NCBI GenBank assembly: GCA_013112715.1
Contig: JABFGB010000034.1
Location: 1 to 51,274, forward strand
Reading direction: 5' to 3'
Length of the DNA stretch: 51,274 nt
Source of the DNA: Chloroflexota bacterium
Lineage (GTDB): Bacteria; Chloroflexota; Anaerolineae; Aggregatilineales; J027
Part shown: positions 23,565-31,446 of the stretch, one piece after another
Numbering within the stretch: the stretch's first letter is position 1
Layout of the letters: each line of letters begins with the position of its first letter
Program-made: the position numbers and the translations under genes
The notes under the pieces: generated by a model
Told to the model about the DNA's origin: nothing
Seen by the model: the letters and a program-made list of their open reading frames with translations, nothing else
The model's database searches: none

Positions 23565-24942
23565 GTTGGGGCGTTTGCGCGTGCGCTTGGTGTTATGGAC
23601 AATCACGCTGGAGGCCATACTATTATTGACTTTCGCGGTTACGCTCCTGCTGTTCCTCAAAAATCAACAAGACAGCCAAATTGAAGATGCTTTACGGCTG
23701 AGTGGCGCTCAACTGCGATCAGTGGTGGAAACCCAAAATGATACTTATGTCGTGCCGGATGATGTCATTGCACAACTCAATCGGCGCGAAATATCGGTGT
23801 GGATTTTGGATGGTCAGGGCGAGGTACGCTTTCGGACAGGGGAGGCGCGAAATTTCGATTTGCCGGATGATTTACCAGCACAGGGGGTTTTTCGAGATGT
23901 GACGCTGGGAGGCGAGGAGCATGTACGTTTGTACATCGTGCCACTTGCTGAAGCCGATATAGTGCTGGCGTACTCGGTGGATGACAGCCGCGTTTTTCTT
24001 CAGCAGGTCGCGGTGGGGTTTGCTATTGCCATCCCGATTATGCTGCTGCTTTCGGCGGGGGGCGGGTTATTTTTGGCGAATCGGGCCCTCGCCCCGGTGA
24101 CACAAATCACTGAGACGGCCCGCCGCATCAACGCCGAGGATTTGAGCCGCCGGATTCAAATGAATTTGCCAGATGATGAAATTGGGGAGTTGGCACAGAC
24201 GTTTAATGCGATGTTAGATCGGCTAGACCGCGCCTTTCAACGGGAGCGCCAATTGACCACCGATGCCTCACATGAGTTACGCACGCCGCTGGGGGTGCTC
24301 AAAATGCAGTTGAGCCTAGCCCGATCTCGGCCCCGCGAAACCGTTGAACTGATGACGATGATGCAGGCGATGGAAGGGGACGTGGATCGCATGACCCGCT
24401 TGGTGGAACAACTATTGACGCTGGCACGGGTAGAGCAACCGGGGTTGATGAATTTCGCGCTGTGTGATATTGGCGGCCTGCTGCATGATTTGGGAAGCCA
24501 ATATCAGGCGGTGGCAGATGAAAAAGCAATTCAGTTCACCATTTTCGCAGAGGGCGATTTAACGTTGCCCTGCGATGCTGATAAAATTCGGCAGGCAATC
24601 GCAAATTTGATGGATAACGCCATTAAATATACCTCAGCCAACGGAAAAATCAGGCTTGAGGCGGTTCAGCAGTCGGAATGTATCAAGATAACGATTGCGG
24701 ATACGGGGGTAGGTATCGCGCCAGAACATCTGCCCCATTTATTTGAGCGTTTTTATCGCGCCGATAGTGCCCGCACCAGTACCACAGGCGGGTTTGGCTT
24801 GGGTCTGCCGATTACGAAAGCGATTGTGAATGCACATGGCGGTCAAATTGAAGTCCACAGTGAATTGAATGTGGGCACGACGATTTCGATCATTCTACCA
24901 ATCTCCATCCCCTTATTCCCCACAGGTTTAAACTCAGATTAA
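23557..24942 (+). CDS. Sensor histidine kinase with HAMP domain
   Basis: 461 residues. Membrane helix 1 (LVLWTITLEAILLLTFAVTL, about 10-32), an extracytoplasmic sensor of about 115 residues, membrane helix 2 (FAIAIPIMLLLSAGGGLFLA, about 150-170), HAMP (ALAPVTQITETARRINAEDL), HisKA with ASHELRTPLGVL (His239), and an HATPase with N-box NLMDNAIKYT (about 350-360), G1 ADTGVGIAPEHL, F-box FERFYR and G2 GGFGLGLPI. It phosphorylates the coupled OmpR-type regulator in response to an envelope signal that cannot be named. All catalytic motifs are intact. Layout and motif details resemble BaeS/QseC-type kinases. Confidence 0.95.
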   Translation: MAKLGRLRVRLVLWTITLEAILLLTFAVTLLLFLKNQQDSQIEDALRLSGAQLRSVVETQNDTYVVPDDVIAQLNRREISVWILDGQGEVRFRTGEARNFDLPDDLPAQGVFRDVTLGGEEHVRLYIVPLAEADIVLAYSVDDSRVFLQQVAVGFAIAIPIMLLLSAGGGLFLANRALAPVTQITETARRINAEDLSRRIQMNLPDDEIGELAQTFNAMLDRLDRAFQRERQLTTDASHELRTPLGVLKMQLSLARSRPRETVELMTMMQAMEGDVDRMTRLVEQLLTLARVEQPGLMNFALCDIGGLLHDLGSQYQAVADEKAIQFTIFAEGDLTLPCDADKIRQAIANLMDNAIKYTSANGKIRLEAVQQSECIKITIADTGVGIAPEHLPHLFERFYRADSARTSTTGGFGLGLPITKAIVNAHGGQIEVHSELNVGTTISIILPISIPLFPTGLNSD

Positions 24943-24985
24943 CTTTCGCCCATGAAAATAGGAATTAACTGACGAATATTTTCTC

Positions 24986-25900
24986 ATGCGGAGGAAAGAA
25001 AAAGAAAAAGCCATGTTTGCCAATCGTAAATCGGTGTGGTCAGTGTTTGGATTGTTGGTAATTCTGCTCGTGGGGCTGCTGTTTGTGGGGGCCGTTAAGT
25101 TCGATTTTCCGATGTCGGTTGTCGCTCAAGATGACGGGTGTGAGGATGAAGATGAAGCAGGCGACGACGATGAGGACGACGAAGATGATGAAGACGAGGA
25201 CGATGAGGAGGATTGTGAAGATGAAGCAGGGGAAGACGACACGGCTGAGGATGAAGCCTACTCGCCCACTATAGACCCGGCTGATTTTGTTGAGAGTGTA
25301 GATCATCCGTATTTCCCACTCGTCCCCGGCACGACGTTTGTGTATGAGGGCGAGACTGAGGATGGGGTAGAACGTATCGAGGTCAAGGTGCTGGACGAAA
25401 CACATGAGGTTATGGGAATCACCTGTGTGATCGTGCAGGATACGGTATGGCTGGATGGCGAGATGATCGAGGATACTTTTGATTGGTTCGCCCAAGACAA
25501 GGACGGCAATGTTTGGTATATGGGCGAAGACACCCATGAATATGAAAATGGTGTTGCCGTCAATTCCAATGGGTCGTGGGAAGCCGGGGTGGATGGCGCG
25601 TTACCGGGTATTGTGATGCAGGCCGAACCCGAAGTTGGCGAATCCTATCGGCAGGAATATTATGTGGGTGAGGCCGAAGATATGGCGAAAATCATTAGCC
25701 TAACTGAATCGGTCACGATTGCGTATGACACATTTGAGGATGTGTTAGTGATAAAAGAGTGGAATCCACTTGAACCGGGCAAAGCCGAAAATAAATATTA
25801 TGCCGCTGGGGTGGGGTTGATTTTGGAAGAGGTGGTCGAAGGTGGGGAAGGCCGAATCGAATTGATTGAGTTCAGCACTCCCGACGCGACCGCAAACTAA
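24986..25900 (+). CDS. Secreted protein with poly-acidic linker
   Basis: 304 residues (start uncertain: ATG at 24986 gives a basic RRKEKEK lead, ATG at 25013 gives MFANRKSVWSVFG). A signal or anchor helix (FGLLVILLVGLLFVGAV) ends near SVVAQ. Residues about 46-85 are almost entirely Asp/Glu with two cysteines, a probable cation-binding or repulsive spacer. The remaining ~210 residues form a beta-rich domain opening HPYFPLVPGTTFVYEGET and containing DTFDWFAQDKDGNVWYMGED and KYYAAGVGLILEEVVEGGEG. I recall this domain as a widespread conserved secreted family without assigned function. It follows the kinase gene by 43 nt and is likely regulated by the pair, for example in response to metals or envelope stress (inference). 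Confidence 0.78.
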   Translation: MRRKEKEKAMFANRKSVWSVFGLLVILLVGLLFVGAVKFDFPMSVVAQDDGCEDEDEAGDDDEDDEDDEDEDDEEDCEDEAGEDDTAEDEAYSPTIDPADFVESVDHPYFPLVPGTTFVYEGETEDGVERIEVKVLDETHEVMGITCVIVQDTVWLDGEMIEDTFDWFAQDKDGNVWYMGEDTHEYENGVAVNSNGSWEAGVDGALPGIVMQAEPEVGESYRQEYYVGEAEDMAKIISLTESVTIAYDTFEDVLVIKEWNPLEPGKAENKYYAAGVGLILEEVVEGGEGRIELIEFSTPDATAN

Positions 25901-25921
25901 CTAATTCCTTAAATTAAGGGA

Positions 25922-25952
25922 GTGTCCATGTTGAATTTATCCGCATGGACAC
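25922..25952. terminator. Bidirectional hairpin between acidic protein and rho
   Basis: GTGTCCATG (25922-25930) and CATGGACAC (25944-25952) form a perfect 9-bp stem with a 13-nt loop between two convergent genes. There is no T-run on either side, although AT-rich sequence flanks it. An adjacent CCTTAA/TTAAGG palindrome lies just upstream. Confidence 0.55.
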
Positions 25953-25964
25953 ATTCATTTCGAG

Positions 25965-27230
25965 TTAGCTGCCGACCATCAGGCCTTCGAGGAATTCCTC
26001 GTTGTTTTCGGTGCGGCGGAGTTGACTGAGCAGGCGTTCGGTGGCCTCCACAATTTCGTCGCCGTCCTCTTTGACCATCATGTCGAACATGCGGCGCATT
26101 GTCCAAACACGTTGGGTGATGTCTGGCCCAAGCAGTAATTCTTCGCGGCGGGTGGAAGATTGGGTAATGTCGAAGGCCGGGAAAACGCGGCGTTCTTGAA
26201 GTTCGCGGGCGAGGTGGAGTTCCATATTACCCGTCCCCTTGAATTCTTCGTAAATTACGTCATCCATGCGGCTGCCTGTCTTGACCAAGCACGTCGCCAC
26301 AATTGTCAGACTGCCCCCTTCTTCAACGTTACGGGCGGCCCCGAAGAAACGTTTGGGTGGATAAAGCGCGGAAGGGTCAAGACCGCCGGTAAGGGTGCGA
26401 CCACTCGGCGGGACGACGAGATTGTAGGCACGTGCCAGACGGGTGATGCTATCCAATAGAATAGCGACATCGCGGCCACTTTCGACAAGGCGTTTGGCAC
26501 GGGCGAGGGCCATTTCCGCCACCCGCACATGGCTTTGGGCCAAATCGTCAAAGGTGCTGCTGACCACTTCGGCATCTACTGAGCGATCCATGTCGGTGAC
26601 TTCTTCGGGGCGCTCACCAATGAGCACGACCATCAAATGAACACCGGGATAGTTGGTGCTGATGGCGTTGGCGACCTCTTTTAGTACGGTGGTTTTACCT
26701 GCTTTGGGTGGACTCACGAATAGACCACGCTGGCCTTTGCCGATGGGGGCTATCAGATTGAGCAGGCGGGTGGAAAGAACACGCCCGTTGGTTTCCAGAT
26801 TAAAACGCTCTAGGGGGAAGATGGGGGTCAAATTTTCAAAATTGGGGCGATTCTTGATAAGTTCAGGATCCATGCCATTGACGGCTTCAACACGCAGAAG
26901 ACCGTAATATTTCTCGGAATCTTTGGGTGGCCGAATTTGCCCGATGACCATATCGCCTGTGCGCAAATTAAAGCGCCGGATTTGCGTTTGGCTGACATAG
27001 ATGTCATCTGAACCGGGAAGATAGCTGGAGGAGCGCAAGAAGCCAATGCCATCTTCAATGATTTCTAAAATCCCACCGCGCAGTTGATGACCTTGTTTTT
27101 CGGCTTTGTCGCGGAGGATGCGGAGGATTAATTCTTCTTTCTTGAGGCGGCTGTACCCGGCGATTTCTGCTTCGCGTGCAATGGTGCGCAGTTCGACAAG
27201 GGTCATCCGTTCTAATTCTGCTATATCCAT
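25965..27230 (-). CDS. rho: Transcription termination factor Rho
   Basis: 421 residues. The N-terminal helical Rho_N module ([20 protein letters not shown], about 1-45) precedes the cold-shock-like RNA-binding domain ([39 protein letters not shown]). The RecA-type ATPase has Walker [15 protein letters not shown] (about 173-186), [14 protein letters not shown], Walker [17 protein letters not shown], the Q-loop region [20 protein letters not shown] and the R-loop [20 protein letters not shown]. Length matches the compact form without a long insertion. Rho hexamers unwind RNA and end untranslated transcripts. The 214-nt region upstream is free of genes and may hold an autoregulatory leader. Confidence 0.97.
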   Translation of the reverse strand: MDIAELERMTLVELRTIAREAEIAGYSRLKKEELILRILRDKAEKQGHQLRGGILEIIEDGIGFLRSSSYLPGSDDIYVSQTQIRRFNLRTGDMVIGQIRPPKDSEKYYGLLRVEAVNGMDPELIKNRPNFENLTPIFPLERFNLETNGRVLSTRLLNLIAPIGKGQRGLFVSPPKAGKTTVLKEVANAISTNYPGVHLMVVLIGERPEEVTDMDRSVDAEVVSSTFDDLAQSHVRVAEMALARAKRLVESGRDVAILLDSITRLARAYNLVVPPSGRTLTGGLDPSALYPPKRFFGAARNVEEGGSLTIVATCLVKTGSRMDDVIYEEFKGTGNMELHLARELQERRVFPAFDITQSSTRREELLLGPDITQRVWTMRRMFDMMVKEDGDEIVEATERLLSQLRRTENNEEFLEGLMVGS

Positions 27231-27444
27231 GAAAGTTTACCTGTTATAGGGTGAATGGTAAAGGACACAGTGGGTGATTGCTGATAAATGCCAAGAATAG
27301 GACCATGTAGGTCAGGTGTGTGTTTTTTCAATTAGTCCACAAACAGTGTAGAAACGATAATTGCTGGGGATAGGGTTACACTACTAGACCACCCATGAAT
27401 CACAATATATCACACTCTGTTTGGCAGGGCAAGACTTTTTCTAT

Positions 27445-28521
27445 TCACGATTCACCAATTTTCGGTTGGTCACGATGGGCACGATAAATCTCCAGCCACT
27501 CGCGGTCATAATCGCGGATAAATTGATTGGCTTTGTTGACTAATTCGGAATTGCCGATAAACAACGGGACACGCTGCTGTAATTTATGGGGCACAATATC
27601 CAAAACAGGCATGTCCCCATCGGAGGCCGCACCACCCGCTTGTTCGGCGATATAGCCCAACGGGATGGCCTCGAATAATAGGCGTAGTTTGCCGCATGGG
27701 TCGTTGGGGTCGTTCAAATCGCCGGGATAAACATAGACACCGCCGTTCAGCATATTACGATGAAAATCTGCGACCAGTGAACCGATGTAGCGCTGGGATA
27801 GGGGCTTGCTGCCTTCACCATAAATGCCTTGCAGCCATTTGACATAATGCCGCACGCCGGGCGTCCAATATTTCTCGTTGCCCTGATTGACGCTGTAATA
27901 TTTCGATTTGGCGGGGATTTTGATGTTCTCGTGGCTTAGGATAAATTCGCCGACACTGGGGTCGAGGGTGAAACCGTGAACGCCATCGCCGACAGTGTAG
28001 ACCATCATGGTGCTGGGGCCATAGACGATATACCCCGCCGCCGCAATTGACCGACCCGCTTGTAGTACATCTTCCAATGCCCCGCGTGGGCCGTTGGATA
28101 TTTTACGGAAGATGCCAAAGATCGTGCCGACGCTGACATTGACATCTACATTGGAGGATCCGTCGAGAGGGTCATAGACCAAGACATACTTGCCGCATTC
28201 AAAGCGCTCAGGAATAGGGATGATATCCTCATTTTCTTCGGAGGCCATCACACACAAACGCCCGGTATGGTCGTTCATTTTGAAAATAACATCATTGGCA
28301 AAAATGTCGAGTTTTTGCTGCTGCTCACCATAGACATTTTTGGAATCCGCCGAGCCGAGAATATTGACCAGGCCCGCACGAGTCGTTTCGCGGGCAATAA
28401 TTTTGGCAGACAGGGCGATGTCATAGAGCAGTTGGGTGAGAACACCCGTCGCTTGGGGCGCGGATTCTTTTTGTGCTTCCAAGATATGGCGTTCAATCGT
28501 CATTAAAGCAGCAGAAGGCAT
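27445..28521 (-). CDS. fbp: Fructose-1,6-bisphosphatase class I
   Basis: 358 residues. The metal and substrate motifs are complete: [13 protein letters not shown] (Glu cluster), [20 protein letters not shown] (the DPLDGSSN active-site block) and GTIFGIFRK, then [25 protein letters not shown] and [19 protein letters not shown]. It removes the 1-phosphate from fructose 1,6-bisphosphate in gluconeogenesis. The ATG has AGGAG 9 nt upstream. The start lies only about 16 nt after a strong intrinsic terminator that ends the uppS transcript, so either a promoter is embedded there or expression depends on read-through. Confidence 0.97.
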   Translation of the reverse strand: MPSAALMTIERHILEAQKESAPQATGVLTQLLYDIALSAKIIARETTRAGLVNILGSADSKNVYGEQQQKLDIFANDVIFKMNDHTGRLCVMASEENEDIIPIPERFECGKYVLVYDPLDGSSNVDVNVSVGTIFGIFRKISNGPRGALEDVLQAGRSIAAAGYIVYGPSTMMVYTVGDGVHGFTLDPSVGEFILSHENIKIPAKSKYYSVNQGNEKYWTPGVRHYVKWLQGIYGEGSKPLSQRYIGSLVADFHRNMLNGGVYVYPGDLNDPNDPCGKLRLLFEAIPLGYIAEQAGGAASDGDMPVLDIVPHKLQQRVPLFIGNSELVNKANQFIRDYDREWLEIYRAHRDQPKIGES

Positions 28522-28537
28522 GGGGGAAAACTCCTGT

Positions 28538-28565
28538 AAAAATAAAAAGGCCGAAACACTCGGCC
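28538..28565 (-). terminator. Intrinsic terminator between uppS and fbp
   Basis: On the minus strand GGCCGA and TCGGCC (plus 28560-28565 and 28549-28554) form a 6-bp GC-rich stem with a 5-nt loop followed by TTTTTATTTTT. It ends close to the fbp Shine-Dalgarno, so it could act as an attenuator for fbp as well as a terminator for frr-uppS. Confidence 0.85.
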
Positions 28566-28581
28566 TATTATCAATTTAATT

Positions 28582-29304
28582 TTAGGGTTCTTTGACCAAT
28601 CCAAAGCGGCGATCACGTGCGCCGTAATATTCAATGGCCCGCAGAAGTTCGGTACGATTAAAGTCGGGCCAGAAGGTCGGCGTCGAATAAAATTCCGAAT
28701 AGGCGGCCTGCCACATTAAGAAATTACTGAGGCGCATGTCCCCACCGGTGCGGATGATTAAATCAGGGTCGGGTTGGCCTGCTGTGTAAAGATGTTGGCT
28801 GATGAGGTCTTCGGTAACGGCCTCTGGTGCAATACCTTTGCGCATAATTTGGCGCACGGCTTGAACAATATCATCGCGCCCGCCATAGTTAAAGGCGATA
28901 TTGAGTGTGATGGCCTCATTATTGCGGGTGAGTTCGAGTGCTTCATGAATACGTTTTTTCAGACGGGGATTGAGTCCTTCCAGCTTACCAATATGGCGCA
29001 GCTTGACGCCTTTTTCGTGCAGGGCATTTAATTCGCGGTCAATGAAGTAATCAATGATACTGAGCAAAAAACGAACCTCGGCTGGCGGGCGACCCCAATT
29101 TTCAGTCGAAAAGGCATAGATGGTGAGAATTTTTATCCCAAAATCGCCACAAGCCTCAAGGACACCGCGCAAATTTTCGACCCCATGCCGATGTCCTTCG
29201 GTACGTGGGAGGCCGCGTTGTTTGGCCCAACGCCCATTCCCATCCATAATAATCCCGACATGATAGGGGATATTTGCGGGGAGTTCTGGCTCAAAATTCA
29301 TCAT
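28582..29304 (-). CDS. uppS: Isoprenyl transferase (undecaprenyl diphosphate synthase)
   Basis: 240 residues. Cis-prenyltransferase motifs: HVGIIMDGNGRWAKQRGLPR with catalytic Asp21, GHRHGVENLRGVLEACGD, LTIYAFSTENWGRP, TLNIAFNYGGRDDIVQAV, and the C-terminal PDLIIRTGGDMRLSNFLMWQ, AAYSEFYSTPTFWPDF block. It makes the C55 lipid carrier used for peptidoglycan and for the sugar phosphotransferases encoded elsewhere in the window. It follows frr by 32 nt, the common frr-uppS order of bacteria, and ends at an intrinsic terminator. Confidence 0.97.
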   Translation of the reverse strand: MMNFEPELPANIPYHVGIIMDGNGRWAKQRGLPRTEGHRHGVENLRGVLEACGDFGIKILTIYAFSTENWGRPPAEVRFLLSIIDYFIDRELNALHEKGVKLRHIGKLEGLNPRLKKRIHEALELTRNNEAITLNIAFNYGGRDDIVQAVRQIMRKGIAPEAVTEDLISQHLYTAGQPDPDLIIRTGGDMRLSNFLMWQAAYSEFYSTPTFWPDFNRTELLRAIEYYGARDRRFGLVKEP

Positions 29305-29336
29305 AAGTGCTGTGCTACCTTTGTGAAGCTGGGGGC

Positions 29337-29894
29337 CTAGACCTGCATAATCTCGGCTTCTTTGCGTTTGCCCATCTCGTCTACTTGTTCGACATGCCGT
29401 GTGGTCAATTTTTCGAGGCGTTCTTGACCATTGTGCAAATCGTCTTCGGAGATCATTTTTTCTTTCTCGAGCTCTTTTAGGTCTTCCATTGCTCCACGCC
29501 GAATATTGCGGATCGAGACTTTGGCTTCTTCAAGACGCTTGTGCATCATTTTTACAAGGTCTTTGCGGCGTTCTTGGGTGAGCGGAGGAATGTTGAGCCG
29601 AATGTTAGTGCCGTCGTTGTTGGGTGTCAAGCCTAAGTCCGAAGCAAGGATGGCCTTTTCGATAATATTGGCGGTGGTGCGGTCAAAGGGGCGAATTGAA
29701 ATGGTTTGTGGTTCTGGGACGCTCAAGCTGGCGAGTTGAAACAGAGGGGTGGGGGTGCCGTAATATTCAATTTCGAGTTTTTCAACCAACGCGGTTGAGG
29801 CACGCCCTGTACGCATGGAAGCAAGATCGTGTTCCAAGACATGAAGGGTTGATTTCATGCGCTCTTCAGCGTCTTTTAGGACATCGTTCATCAT
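29337..29894 (-). CDS. frr: Ribosome recycling factor
   Basis: 185 residues, the standard length. Signatures: MKSTLHVLEHDLASMRTGRA near the N-terminus, VEYYG-type loop (LEIEYYGTPTPLFQLASLSV), RPFDRTTANIIEKAILASDL, GLTPNNDGTNIRLNIPPLTQ, ERRKDLVKMMHKRLEEAKVS and IRNIRR. With EF-G it splits post-termination ribosomes. The first of two ATG codons has GGAG 9 nt upstream. Neither pyrH nor tsf is in this window; the gene begins its own transcript 165 nt from the divergent phosphodiesterase gene. Confidence 0.97.
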   Translation of the reverse strand: MMNDVLKDAEERMKSTLHVLEHDLASMRTGRASTALVEKLEIEYYGTPTPLFQLASLSVPEPQTISIRPFDRTTANIIEKAILASDLGLTPNNDGTNIRLNIPPLTQERRKDLVKMMHKRLEEAKVSIRNIRRGAMEDLKELEKEKMISEDDLHNGQERLEKLTTRHVEQVDEMGKRKEAEIMQV

Positions 29895-30027
29895 GGCCGA
29901 TTACTCCAAGCGATAGAATTATAAAGTGTAGTTTAAACCAAATTGTAACACGGTAAATTGTTGCTGATTCAGTGGCGCTTGTCAAACCGTATACACCAGT
30001 TGACTGAGAAAAGCGCAGTCCAGTCGT

Positions 30028-30033
30028 TATAAT
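30028..30033 (+). promoter_or_regulatory. Probable -10 element of the phosphodiesterase gene
   Basis: A consensus TATAAT 27 nt before the GTG start. The nearest -35-like TTGACT is 22 bp away, too far for a standard promoter, so the call is tentative. Confidence 0.35.
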
Positions 30034-30059
30034 TATTTTGCACTATAAGGAGAAAGATT

Positions 30060-31349
30060 GTGATTGCTGATTCTTTAGAGTCCCGTATCCGGCAACACCG
30101 CCCACTGCAACTGCCTACGACATGGGCCGATGAGGTGATATTTCCCTATTATAACGGTCTTTCAATTCGCAATATTCCGCACACGGTCGCGCAACTGTTG
30201 CGGGTATCCCTCCCCGGTGATGCGCCACTGGATGCCATGATCTGGGGTGGGCATTCGTTGGACAATATTCAACGGGTGGTGGTGTTTTTATCGGATGGGC
30301 TAGGATATTTGCGTCTTAAACAAGCGATTGAACAGGATGCTGAATTGCAGGAAACAGTTGCTCGTCTGACGGATGGACGCGGGCCAGTTCCTTTAACCTC
30401 GACTGCACCATCTACCACCTGCACCGCCTTGCCAACGCTTTGGACAGGACGTGGCCCGATCGGGCACGGATTGATGGCGACACGGCTGTATTTACGTGAA
30501 GTGGGGGCACTGTCACACATTTTGCACTATCGGCCTGCTGCTTCCAAAAAGAAAGATACCTTGTTGGAATGGGGGATTCTGCCGGAAACATTTATTCCGG
30601 GTGCAACTTTTGGCGAAATTTTGACCGAGGCGCATATCCCCAGTCGGGTGATTGTAACCGATGGCATTCAAGGCTCGAATCTATCGCAAATTATTTATCG
30701 TGGGGTGGGGGAGCGGATTATACATGGCGGCTACAGCGACACATGGCTGCGGATTCATCAGGTACTAGAAGCAACGACAGGCCAGCGGTGTTATGTGCAT
30801 ATTTATTGGGAGGCGGTGGATACTCTGTCACATCTGCATGGTTCGCATCATGAATGGCTGACCCGCGAGATTAAGCGGCAGTTGTCGGATATACACGTCA
30901 TTTTAAACAGCCCCCGTGTGCAAGACGGGCAGACTTTGGTGATGATCGTGGCCGATCACGGACATCATAACGTATCGGAGACCATTATGCTGCACCAAGA
31001 TGAACGCGCTGCCCCGATTTGGAATGCGAGTCGTGGAGGATTGGGGGGTGAGACACGCTTGGGCTATTTGTATCTGCGCGATGGCTATAGACAGCAGGTG
31101 ATGGATACGATTGAACGACATTTTAGTGAGTGCCTGACGTGGATTGAACCGGAGGTTGCTGTCCAAAGTGGATTATTTGGGCCAGAGACACCTTATATCG
31201 AATCCATCCACCGCTTAGGAGATTTGATCCTTGTACCGCGTCTAAACTATCGGCTTGGCGATCACCTGCGTCCTTTGACGGCCCAAAGCTTGCATGGAGG
31301 CTTGTCAGAATGGGAAATGCTGGTGCCGTTGATGTGGAAGGTGATCTAG
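30060..31349 (+). CDS. Alkaline-phosphatase superfamily protein (type I phosphodiesterase/nucleotide pyrophosphatase)
   Basis: 429 residues. Motifs of the nucleotide pyrophosphatase/phosphodiesterase branch: VVVFLSDGLGYLRLKQAI (first metal Asp), STAPSTTCTALPTLWTGRGP with the nucleophile Thr, GHGLMATRLYLREVG, then YWEAVDTLSHLHGSHHEWL (metal ligands Asp and His) and LVMIVADHGHHNVS with the second metal Asp-His pair. The C-terminal His of the second site may be the one in LHGGLSEWEMLVPL, as usual for the family. There is no signal peptide, so it is probably cytosolic. The GTG start has AAGGAG 7 nt upstream. Substrate could be nucleotides, phosphodiesters or phosphonate-type compounds; not resolvable here. 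Confidence 0.88.
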   Translation: MIADSLESRIRQHRPLQLPTTWADEVIFPYYNGLSIRNIPHTVAQLLRVSLPGDAPLDAMIWGGHSLDNIQRVVVFLSDGLGYLRLKQAIEQDAELQETVARLTDGRGPVPLTSTAPSTTCTALPTLWTGRGPIGHGLMATRLYLREVGALSHILHYRPAASKKKDTLLEWGILPETFIPGATFGEILTEAHIPSRVIVTDGIQGSNLSQIIYRGVGERIIHGGYSDTWLRIHQVLEATTGQRCYVHIYWEAVDTLSHLHGSHHEWLTREIKRQLSDIHVILNSPRVQDGQTLVMIVADHGHHNVSETIMLHQDERAAPIWNASRGGLGGETRLGYLYLRDGYRQQVMDTIERHFSECLTWIEPEVAVQSGLFGPETPYIESIHRLGDLILVPRLNYRLGDHLRPLTAQSLHGGLSEWEMLVPLMWKVI

Positions 31350-31360
31350 GATTATTTATA

Positions 31361-31389
31361 GCGACATAATGTGAGTCGGCTCGTATAAT
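31361..31389 (+). promoter_or_regulatory. Sigma70-type promoter of the TPR-carboxylase operon
   Basis: -35 GCGACA (31361-31366, matching TTGACA at four positions), a 17-bp spacer and a perfect TATAAT (31384-31389). It lies 57 nt before the TPR gene, the first gene of the 31447-35651 unit. Confidence 0.6.
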
Positions 31390-31446
31390 TGTCAGCAGCA
31401 CGCGACCCGACATGGGTTTGGGTTAGCCTAAAAGAAAGTACATCTG

